Assembly (NCBI GenBank): GCA_030147635.1
Contig: JASBUZ010000017.1
Coordinates: forward strand, 1 to 35,590
Source of the DNA: Gammaproteobacteria bacterium
GTDB taxonomy: Bacteria > Pseudomonadota > Gammaproteobacteria > Legionellales > Legionellaceae
Length of the DNA: 35,590 nucleotides
Reading direction: 5' to 3'
The notes beneath the pieces are model-generated. The model did no database searches and was not told the DNA's origin. It saw only the letters and a program-made list of their open reading frames with translations. Within the stretch, counting starts at the first letter, position 1. Every line of letters begins with the position of its first letter. A program made the position numbers and the translations under genes. This document shows positions 1 to 6,671 of this stretch, in pieces.

Positions 1-1
1 G

Positions 2-1213
2 GCATTAAGTATCCGCTCACTGCAATACTATGATGATATTGGATTGTTAAAACCGTCTGTCCGAACAGAGGCAGGGTATCGTTTGTATTCAGAGCAAGAT
101 TTAATCCGACTACAACAAGTGGTGACATTAAAATTTTTAGGGTTTTCACTGGATTCTATTAAAGATATTTTAGAAGGGCGAAAGTTTGAGGTGTTGTCCT
201 CTATGCGCATTCAAGCTGAAGCCCTAAAAGAAAAATCTCAACGCATCCATGAGGCGGCACAGTTGACCACCTATATCGCTAGTCAGATTGAGGCAGGTGA
301 ACGTGTAAATTGGAATAGTGCCGTACAAATTATTAATATTTTGGAGAATCATCGAATGAGTGAAGCCGTAGAAAAGCGTTATCAAACTCAACCAGAGCAA
401 TCTGAACTAGGCCAGTCATCAAACTATGATTCGCAATATAACCCCGGACGATTATTTGCTATCCCAAGAGAGCCTAAGCGCAAAGAAATTGGGGTTGATC
501 CTAACAATCTTCCTTTTCATGGCTTTGATTGTTGGAATCATTATGAGGTGTCGTGGCTTAATGAAAAAGGTAAACCTATGGTGGCAGTTGCTGAGATTAT
601 TTACTATTGCACAACCCCTCACATCATAGAGTCAAAATCCTTGAAACTGTATTTTAATTCTTTTAATAATACGCAGTTTAAAAATAGCGAAGAAGTTAGA
701 TTAATTGCCCAGCGAGATTTAAGTGTCGAGCTGCAAGGAGATGTTCACGTCAGGATACTGTCTCTGAAAGAAAAAGAACTTGCAATGATTCAATCAGCAC
801 CTTTTGGTGAGTGCATTGATGAGCTTGATGTTACTTGCTCTACCTACATTGTTGAACCGAGTTATCTTTCTGTATCAGATAAACATGTAGAAGAAGTTTT
901 ATACTCTGACTTATTAAAGTCCAACTGTTTGGTCACCCATCAACCCGATTGGGGTAGTGTACAAATTGCCTATACCGGAAAGCAGATTAATCGGGAGGGC
1001 TTGTTGAAATATATTGTTTCATTTCGCAATCATAATGAATTCCACGAGCAATGCATTGAACGTATTTTCGCGGATATTATGCTTTACTGTAAACCTGAAA
1101 AGCTCACGGTGTATGGACGTTATACAAGACGCGGTGGTTTGGATATTAATCCATATCGGACAACAGAAAAAGTGAGTGTGATTGGGTTAAATCAGCGTTT
1201 GATTAGGCAGTAG
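2..1213 (+). CDS. queF: MerR-type HTH head fused in frame to QueF (NADPH-dependent 7-cyano-7-deazaguanine reductase), 5' partial
   Basis: The frame is open at the left edge. It begins inside a MerR winged helix (IRSLQYYDDIGLLKPS, then GYRLYSEQDLIRLQQV) and a dimerisation helix of the TipA-like type. From about codon 119 it becomes a full-length QueF of the long E. coli type, which reduces preQ0 to preQ1 in queuosine synthesis. Counted from the internal ATG at 356, QueF is 285 residues (E. coli 282). It has the ESKSLKLYFNSFN motif, the catalytic Cys191 and Asp198 in SNCLVTHQPDWGS, and His230-Glu231 in HNEFHEQ, so the enzyme looks functional. No stop separates the two parts. Either this is a true fusion, or the MerR gene lost its effector domain and its stop while QueF is made from ATG 356. 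The 44-start TTG is not the real start because the frame stays open to base 2. Confidence 0.9.
   Translation, partial: ALSIRSLQYYDDIGLLKPSVRTEAGYRLYSEQDLIRLQQVVTLKFLGFSLDSIKDILEGRKFEVLSSMRIQAEALKEKSQRIHEAAQLTTYIASQIEAGERVNWNSAVQIINILENHRMSEAVEKRYQTQPEQSELGQSSNYDSQYNPGRLFAIPREPKRKEIGVDPNNLPFHGFDCWNHYEVSWLNEKGKPMVAVAEIIYYCTTPHIIESKSLKLYFNSFNNTQFKNSEEVRLIAQRDLSVELQGDVHVRILSLKEKELAMIQSAPFGECIDELDVTCSTYIVEPSYLSVSDKHVEEVLYSDLLKSNCLVTHQPDWGSVQIAYTGKQINREGLLKYIVSFRNHNEFHEQCIERIFADIMLYCKPEKLTVYGRYTRRGGLDINPYRTTEKVSVIGLNQRLIRQ
343..358 (+). promoter_or_regulatory. Internal ribosome binding site and ATG for free QueF
   Basis: GGAG at 343-346 lies 9 nt before an in-frame ATG at 356-358, exactly at the MerR/QueF boundary. 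A protein started here numbers its catalytic residues one off from E. coli QueF (Cys191 against Cys190). That makes this the natural QueF start, used instead of or as well as the fused upstream start. Confidence 0.6.
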
Positions 1214-1236
1214 TGTCATTGTTATTTGGGTGAGAA

Positions 1237-1749
1237 ATGAAAAAAATAATTTTTATCACGGGTGCATCCGGCGTTGGTAAAACCAGCCTGCTGGATGAAC
1301 TAAAAAAGAAGTATAATCATTTGAATTGCGAGTTTTTACACTTTGATTCAATTGGCGTGCCGTCAGTTGAAGATATGGTGAAGGAATATGGTTCACCATC
1401 TGCTTGGCAGGAAGCGAGGACTTTGAAGTGGGTTCACGACTTAGTTAACTGCCATGACGCAGAGCGTATATTTTTTGATGGCCAAGTCAATCTTAAATTT
1501 ATTCAAGATGCCTTTAGCCGTTATGGATTTACCAATTACCAGATTGTCTTGATTGACTGTTCTGAAGAAGAAATGGCGTCTCGGCTCATACATCAAAGAG
1601 GGCAACCTGAACTTTTAAATGATGATATGAAAAACTGGCTTAAGTTTCTTCGGAATCAAGCTGTGGACTTAAGTGTCCCAGCTATTGATACGACGAATTT
1701 ATCGAGGCCACAAGTACTCACCGAATTTGAGCGAATTATACACTTGTAG
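1237..1749 (+). CDS. Small P-loop NTPase / nucleotide kinase-like protein
   Basis: The 170-residue protein opens with a beta strand and a Walker A motif, GASGVGKT (residues 9-16). Later it has a strand-plus-acid segment, IVLIDCSEEEMASRL, followed by basic residues in HQRGQPELL. This is the layout of small AAA_18/AAA_33-type kinases that move a phosphate onto a small molecule or nucleic acid end. The substrate cannot be read from the sequence. It starts 23 nt after queF behind GGTGAG, so it may be co-transcribed with it. It converges on the release-factor-like gene with a gap of only 3 nt. The P-loop is certain; the exact subfamily is not. Confidence 0.75.
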   Translation: MKKIIFITGASGVGKTSLLDELKKKYNHLNCEFLHFDSIGVPSVEDMVKEYGSPSAWQEARTLKWVHDLVNCHDAERIFFDGQVNLKFIQDAFSRYGFTNYQIVLIDCSEEEMASRLIHQRGQPELLNDDMKNWLKFLRNQAVDLSVPAIDTTNLSRPQVLTEFERIIHL

Positions 1750-1752
1750 ATA

Positions 1753-2166
1753 TCAATCAGCTTCATTCGGGTAAAGCGGTTTTTTTCTCAATATTTTCTG
1801 CTGCCCCTGCATAGTCTTCTCATCCAACATTTTTTGCTTAGACCGCCGTGAGCGACGCTTTTTTTGGCGTCTTATTTTTTCAATATCTTGCTGTGCCTTT
1901 GTCTTTTCATCATTTAAGGAAACGTGTAATTTTTCACAAAGTCGCTGCCTCGCAAAATAGCGATTATCCTCTCGAAAGCGTGACTCTTGGCATTTTACCT
2001 CAATGCCAGAGGGCAGGTGTTTTAAGTAAACTGTAGAAGCTGTTTTATGAAGTTTTTGCCCACCTTTTCCGCTACCAATGATGAATTTCTCAACAAGATC
2101 TGGTTCATTAATCTCAAGTTTAAGCATCCATTCTGTTAGCTTATTCCATTTATCTTGGCTAATCAT
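1753..2166 (-). CDS. RF-1 domain peptide chain release factor-like protein (ribosome rescue type)
   Basis: This 137-residue protein carries the peptidyl-tRNA hydrolysis motif GGQ (residues 35-37) in GSGKGGQKLHKTAS and ends in a strongly basic tail (KIRRQKKRRSRRSKQK, about residues 98-113). It lacks the codon-recognition domains of RF1/RF2. That architecture matches ArfB/YaeJ and mtRF-R (C12orf65) relatives, which release stalled ribosomes without reading a stop codon; the basic tail would enter the mRNA channel. The start ATG overlaps the last 8 nt of the upstream recombinase pseudogene, so the two were probably translated in a coupled way. The rescue role is inferred from family architecture. 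Confidence 0.8.
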   Translation of the reverse strand: MISQDKWNKLTEWMLKLEINEPDLVEKFIIGSGKGGQKLHKTASTVYLKHLPSGIEVKCQESRFREDNRYFARQRLCEKLHVSLNDEKTKAQQDIEKIRRQKKRRSRRSKQKMLDEKTMQGQQKILRKKPLYPNEAD

Positions 2167-3388
2167 GAACTTTTAATCGCTTATCTTTTGCGGATTGATG
2201 ACGTTCTATCAAGTCAATATCATTGTACCTATCGGTGATCGCACTTGAACTATGACCTGCGTCATCACGTACGTGCGCAATGGGGCGACCACGCATATTG
2301 ATGTCATCGGAAATACCAGTATGACGCAGCCAGTGTACGGTTGCAGATTCAAAGCTGTCGGCTTCTGTTGAAAATCCATCCGTTCTCAATGCAGCAATCG
2401 CATGATCAAAACAGAGTTGAACCAAGCGCCTGACATGTCGTGTACTGGTAATGGCACCTTTCCCTTTTTCTTTAGGGAGCAGGGGTGTCGAATCATTAAA
2501 CGAGGGTAGGGCCGTAAGGCCCATACTCATACGGTAACGTTTAAGCGCAAAAAGCATGTCATCGGGTACGGCAATATCTCGCATTTTATTGCCTTTACCC
2601 ACAGTTTTAAACCACCAGCAATCCTGATTATCCTTATAAAAATGCCCCATAACAGGTAGCCACCGTTCACTGGCACATAGCTCTGATATCCGTAAATATA
2701 AAAGATAAAGTGCAGACATAATAAAAAGTGTGCGTTCATGCACGAGTTCAGTTTCTGCCATCTTTTTGGCTGTTTCAAGGCAAGTTTGTCACTGTTTCTC
2801 ACTGAGGCGCATAACTTGCTTGGTACTTTGGCGTTTTTGGATGTATTTACTTTTTTGTCGAATTAGTACGATAGGGTTCGCCGACACTTTTTCTTCAAGA
2901 AGTAAAAAGTTATAAAAACTGCTGAGCACTGTGAAAATTTCACGGATTGCTTTTTGCGATAGCTGATAATCTTGAATATTGGGTCTTAATCCATTTTTAT
3001 GCTTATCTTTGCTGATTCCAACAACGAAAGGGCGCCAGTCTGAATTAGGAATACGTTGACTGTCTCGTGTGGTAAACCGTGCTACTTTTTTAATGCCAAT
3101 CCAAGACTTCGGTGGATTAAGACAAAACTGAATATAATTTTCAATGTCTTGCCTTTTTAAATCCAGTATCGATTTTTTTTCAATCAGCCACGACCACTGT
3201 AGTATGCGTTCTATCTCACGGCGATAAGATTCAAACGTGGCGCTATTATCATCGTATTGTTTCAAATATTCTAAACAACATGCGAGATCATGAGGTGCAA
3301 ATACTGGCGACAATGGTGCAGTTTGCTGGTTTCCTTCTTTGAAGCACTTATAAGAATCAATAATGGGTGTAGGTAGAGGTAAGCTCAT
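2159..3388 (-). pseudogene. Tyrosine recombinase/integrase interrupted by a single in-frame TGA
   Basis: The two halves lie in the same frame: 199 codons from ATG 3388, then TGA at 2789-2791, then nine sense codons and 200 codons to 2159. Together they align end to end with the intact 397-residue recombinase at 11466-12659. There the matching position is Trp in LTELQWDYVIETAE, so TGG changed to TGA. The C-terminal half keeps every catalytic residue: Arg in YLRISEL, Lys in VGKGNK, His and Arg in VHWLRHTG, His in AGHSSSAIT and Tyr in DRYNDID. Apart from the stop the gene shows no decay, so the lesion is recent, leaky or a sequence error. A shorter product from ATG 2761 lacks a clear ribosome site. 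Confidence 0.85.
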
Positions 3389-3485
3389 AAGTTCCCTTTA
3401 AAAAATACATGTATAGTTTGCCTGGGGCTAAAACCTTTTTGAAGGTATAATCTAACTTAATATATCTTTTAGTATATATGCTTTT
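3389..3485. promoter_or_regulatory. Divergent promoter region between recombinase pseudogene and stress operon
   Basis: The 97-nt gap holds a perfect palindrome, ATACATGTAT (3405-3414), and a consensus -10 box, TATAAT (3446-3451), reading towards the + strand operon. No good -35 box stands at the right distance. An alternative is TTGAAG (3439-3444) with TATATC (3461-3466) at 16 nt. The ATG at 3486 has no obvious Shine-Dalgarno sequence, so the first gene may be translated from a nearly leaderless message. Confidence 0.35.
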
Positions 3486-4040
3486 ATGAAATGTTCCGTA
3501 TTTATCGCTACGAGCCTTGATGGGTTTATTGCTCGCAAGGATGGTTCGATCGATTGGTTAATGCAAGCCAATGATTATGTACCTAGTGGCGAAGATGGTG
3601 GTTATCGTTCCTTTATTTCAACCCTAGATGTCATCGTCATGGGACGTTATTCATATGAAAAAATCTTGTCTTTTGAGTCTTGGCCTTACACACTACCGGT
3701 GATTGTTATAAGTGGTAGGAGGCAAGCTATCCCTGAGCATCTGACAAACATGGTTTCATTTTATACAGGAACGCCTAAACAACTTGTTGCAGATTTGAGT
3801 GAAAAAGGATTCAATCATCTTTATATTGATGGGGGGCTTACCATACAAAGTTTTTTGAATGAAGGCCTGATTGATGAGATGATTATTACGGTTATCCCAA
3901 CACTCATTGGGCAAGGGAAGCGACTTTTTGGTGAGTTGAAACATGACGACATTCAATTAGATCTGATAGGCAGCAGAGAAATTGCATCCTCTTTTGTGCA
4001 AACGCACTACAAGATTAAAAAGTCTGGAGACATGAAATAA
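3486..4040 (+). CDS. Dihydrofolate reductase / RibD C-terminal family reductase
   Basis: The 184-residue protein begins MKCSVFIATSLDGFIARKDG, the typical first strand and substrate loop of the RibD-C/DHFR-like fold. It continues with DVIVMGRYSYEKI, a nucleotide-binding-type LPVIVISGRRQ segment, LYIDGGLTIQSFL and VIPTLIGQGKRLFGE. All are in the order seen in YyaP/YwjB-type proteins. These use NAD(P)H, but their substrates are mostly unknown. It is the first gene of a tight plus-strand operon: its TAA directly touches the ATG of the next gene. It is not a classical FolA. Confidence 0.85.
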   Translation: MKCSVFIATSLDGFIARKDGSIDWLMQANDYVPSGEDGGYRSFISTLDVIVMGRYSYEKILSFESWPYTLPVIVISGRRQAIPEHLTNMVSFYTGTPKQLVADLSEKGFNHLYIDGGLTIQSFLNEGLIDEMIITVIPTLIGQGKRLFGELKHDDIQLDLIGSREIASSFVQTHYKIKKSGDMK

Positions 4041-5030
4041 ATGATGAATACCGAGCATAACCCATCGAACCAGCTAGTGGTTCAATGGGGGCTCAATGAA
4101 CTTTTGTCGCTTGGATACACACTAAAAAACCAAGCAATAGAAATTATTCAAGACACACCATGGTCTTTTGTTGGCCGATTGTTAACATCGGATGGCCATA
4201 TTTATTTAAAACACACACCACCTCAGCTCTCAATAGAAGTCCCTATCATTAAGCTCTTACACGACCAATTTAAAGCATCAGTCCCAGAAGTTATTGTGCA
4301 TAATGAAAAATTGTGTTGTTTTCTGATGAAGGACGCTGGCCAATCGCTAAGGAGTATTCTTAAGCAACAATTTAATGAGGCTTTGCTTATTAAAGCCGTT
4401 GAACAATTTACCGCCCTGCAAATCTCCGTTGCAGACAACGTTAATGCATTTCTTGATATTGGTGTTCCTGATTATAGGTTAGATAAATTGCCTGAGTTGT
4501 ATCTACAGCTTCTTTCAAAAACTGATGTCTTAATTGCTGATGGACTATCGGAGACAGAATTAAGTCAGTTGAAAGACCTATATGCAATCGTTTTGAGTAC
4601 CTGTAATAAATTATCAACCTATGCAATCAAGCAAACTTTGGTTCAACCGGATTTTAATGACAACAACGCACTTATCAATAAGCATTCTGGCAGAATTACT
4701 ATCGTCGATTTAGGCGAGATAGTCATCTCTCATCCATTTTTTTCTTTGATAAATTTCTTGTATGTGATTAAAAAACATCACAACCTAATAGAGACTTCGG
4801 ATGCTTACTTGCAACTAGAAAACACCTGCTTTAAGTCATTCGATTTACCAAAGAAAGCCTTATCAGAAGCTATGAGATTGACACAAGTATTATTTTTTAT
4901 TTACTCAGCTTTGGCTAACGAGCGCTTAATGTATGCCTGTGGCAAAGAGAATTTTACAGGAGAATTTAAACGTCATGGGAGACCAAGCACACCGTTAAAA
5001 GAATTGTTAAAAATACACCAAAGGTTATAA
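4041..5030 (+). CDS. Aminoglycoside-phosphotransferase-like (protein-kinase-like fold) protein
   Basis: The 329-residue protein resembles the APH/choline kinase fold. An N-terminal lobe has DGHIYLKHTPP (Lys in the ATP lobe), then a hinge-like LCCFLMKDAGQSL. A degenerate catalytic loop, QPDFNDNNALI (about residues 202-212), matches the family pattern D-x-x-x-x-N, and TIVDLGE (about 220-226) supplies the metal-binding Asp. The usual His before the catalytic Asp is replaced by Pro. It is translated directly from the stop of the reductase gene (TAA then ATGATG) and is followed 2 nt later by csaA. Substrate unknown; antibiotic phosphorylation should not be assumed. Confidence 0.65.
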   Translation: MMNTEHNPSNQLVVQWGLNELLSLGYTLKNQAIEIIQDTPWSFVGRLLTSDGHIYLKHTPPQLSIEVPIIKLLHDQFKASVPEVIVHNEKLCCFLMKDAGQSLRSILKQQFNEALLIKAVEQFTALQISVADNVNAFLDIGVPDYRLDKLPELYLQLLSKTDVLIADGLSETELSQLKDLYAIVLSTCNKLSTYAIKQTLVQPDFNDNNALINKHSGRITIVDLGEIVISHPFFSLINFLYVIKKHHNLIETSDAYLQLENTCFKSFDLPKKALSEAMRLTQVLFFIYSALANERLMYACGKENFTGEFKRHGRPSTPLKELLKIHQRL

Positions 5031-5032
5031 AA

Positions 5033-5368
5033 ATGAATATTACTTATGAAGATTTTGAAAAGATTGATCTGCGTTCTGGCACAATTGTGAAAGCAGAGGT
5101 TTTTGCACGTGCAAAAAAGCCGGCTTATAAAATATGGGTGGATTTCGGCGATAAGATTGGTATTTTACAAACATCAGCACAGGTCACCGTGTATTATACA
5201 CCAGAGTCATTAATAGGGCGCCCCGTTGTTGGCTGCGTCAATTTAGGTGAAAGAAATATCGCTGGATTCATTTCTCAATTTTTGTTGGTCGGGTTTTCTG
5301 ATGATGATGGTGCTATTTGCTTGGCGACAGTTGACCCAGGCGTTCCCAATGGTCATAAATTGCACTAA
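5033..5368 (+). CDS. csaA: CsaA-type tRNA-binding domain protein
   Basis: At 111 residues this is a stand-alone tRNA-binding OB fold. It reads DFEKIDLRSGTIVKAEVF, then KPAYKIWVDFGDKIG, SAQVTVYYTPESLIG and CVNLGERNIAGFISQFLLVG, with the closing DPGVPNGHKLH. This is the full CsaA pattern. CsaA is a small homodimer described as an export-associated chaperone in Bacillus, and it binds tRNA-like substrates. Its size equals the family norm. It follows the phosphotransferase-like gene by 2 nt, so it is co-transcribed and likely translationally coupled. Confidence 0.92.
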   Translation: MNITYEDFEKIDLRSGTIVKAEVFARAKKPAYKIWVDFGDKIGILQTSAQVTVYYTPESLIGRPVVGCVNLGERNIAGFISQFLLVGFSDDDGAICLATVDPGVPNGHKLH

Positions 5369-5374
5369 TTATCG

Positions 5375-5848
5375 ATGAATATTTTTTATCTAGACAAAGA
5401 TATTGAGCGCTGCGCACAATACCATTGTGATAAACACGTCATTAAAATGATATTAGAGTCTGCACAAATCCTATGTTCCGTGTTAAGAATACATCGCATG
5501 AATGCGCCGTACAAAGCCACACACGTAAAGCATCCGTGTGTCATTTGGGCTAATCAATCTTTATCTAATTGGTTATGGTTAAAAGCACTGGCCAGTGCAC
5601 TAAATGATGAATATAAATACCGATTTAACCACACCAAAAACCATAAATCATTTGATGTGATTGCGAAGCTTGAAATACCACCAATACCCGATCTTGGTTT
5701 AACAGAAAGACCCCAGGCACTACCCGAGGAACTTAAACGAAAAGATCCTATTCAAGCTTATCGCCAATATTATCAAGCTCATAAACAACATTTAGCCCAA
5801 TGGACCAAAAGAGGTAAACCGGATTGGTTTGTATTATCTAAAAAATAA
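5375..5848 (+). CDS. Conserved protein of unknown function with HCDKH motif
   Basis: I do not recognise a named family. The 157-residue protein begins MNIFYLDKDIERCAQYHCDKHVIKMILESAQ. It later has THVKHPCVIWANQSLSNWLWL, YKYRFNHTKNHKS, and a C-terminus ending QWTKRGKPDWF. The clustered Cys/His residues near the start (CAQYHCDKH) and the conserved aromatic and basic residues suggest a nucleic-acid or metal-binding enzyme. Similar openings occur, from memory, in phage and bacterial hypothetical proteins. It lies 6 nt after csaA in the same operon, with no membrane segment or signal peptide. Confidence 0.7.
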   Translation: MNIFYLDKDIERCAQYHCDKHVIKMILESAQILCSVLRIHRMNAPYKATHVKHPCVIWANQSLSNWLWLKALASALNDEYKYRFNHTKNHKSFDVIAKLEIPPIPDLGLTERPQALPEELKRKDPIQAYRQYYQAHKQHLAQWTKRGKPDWFVLSKK

Positions 5849-5859
5849 GGAGTATTACA

Positions 5860-6369
5860 ATGAAACCTAAAAAAATCGGGATATTAATCGAGAACAATTA
5901 CCAAGAACTTGAATTTTGGTATCCCTATTTGCGTCTTAAGGAAGCGGGTTACGAGGTAATGGCTATTGGCCCAGAAAAAAGGGTTTATAACAGCAAACTG
6001 GGATATGAAGCAATGGCCGATATAGCGGCTAACGATGCTATGCATCAACACTTCAATGCCATAATAATTCCGGGAGGATATGCGCCAGATTTAATGCGTG
6101 TCTGTGAGCCTATGTTAGCGCTCGTGAAGAACACCCATGATCAAGGTGGTGTTATTGCTGCAATCTGTCACGCTATTTGGGTTCCAATTTCAGCAGGAAT
6201 TGTCTCTGGAAGACAAGCAACTTGTTATCATACCGTAAAGGATGATTTGAAGAATGCAGGTGGGTTATTCGTAGATCAGTCCGTCGTTGTCGATGGTAAT
6301 TTAATTACATCAAGAAAGCCGGATGATTTACCTGATTTTTGTAGGGAGATCATGTTAAAATTATGCTAA
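5860..6369 (+). CDS. DJ-1/PfpI family protein (glutamine amidotransferase-like)
   Basis: This 169-residue protein has the class I glutamine-amidotransferase-like fold of PfpI/YajL/DJ-1. It shows IGILIENNYQELEF with Glu16, IIIPGGYAPD, and the nucleophile elbow AAICHAIW with Cys103-His104. RQATCYHTVKDDLKNAGG and a terminal VVVDGNLITSRKPDDLPDF follow. Relatives act as proteases, chaperones or deglycases under oxidative or carbonyl stress; the exact activity here cannot be told. An excellent Shine-Dalgarno sequence (AAGGAG) precedes the ATG. It is the last gene of the five-gene operon. Confidence 0.9.
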   Translation: MKPKKIGILIENNYQELEFWYPYLRLKEAGYEVMAIGPEKRVYNSKLGYEAMADIAANDAMHQHFNAIIIPGGYAPDLMRVCEPMLALVKNTHDQGGVIAAICHAIWVPISAGIVSGRQATCYHTVKDDLKNAGGLFVDQSVVVDGNLITSRKPDDLPDFCREIMLKLC

Positions 6370-6671
6370 CAAGATGGGAAAGTGCCTGGAAATCAGGCAT
6401 GCCTTGATGCGGCTTATATGGACTTGACCGTAAAAAAAACCAAGATAAATTGTATGTAGATTTAACATTTTGCAAAAATTAATCAAACAGTGATTTGAGG
6501 GGTTGAATCCGGGTACCCTGGATTTAAAGTAAGTCCAATAGCGAACACTATCTATAGCTTTTTTCTAATAACTAGATTTTCATTATGCTTCATTTGTTTT
6601 AAATAGTATTATAAGTAACGTAAGGATGGTGTATTTGTAAAGAAAATGGTGGCGCAGATAAGCCACGAGCA
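6370..6671. other. Intergenic stretch with two inverted repeats
   Basis: No gene is visible in these 302 nt between two convergent units. A 6-bp stem with 5-nt loop (TGCCTG/CAGGCA, 6383-6399) follows the PfpI gene by 13 nt. It overlaps a perfect palindrome, AGGCATGCCT (6395-6404), and could slow RNA polymerase, but no T-run follows. A second near-palindrome has GGGTACCC (6511-6518) flanked by AATCC and GGATT arms (6506-6524). The rest is AT-rich and featureless. Confidence 0.5.

Noticed and set aside
44-1213. ORF starting at TTG 44 as the true gene start
   Set aside because: The same frame is open to base 2 and encodes conserved MerR residues before the TTG, so the gene is cut by the window edge.
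6496-6524. tRNA 3'-end-like sequence (GGGGTTGAATCC near a GGGTACCC palindrome)
   Set aside because: It resembles a T-arm only loosely, lacks the C of GGTTCRA, and no acceptor or anticodon stem can be built around it.
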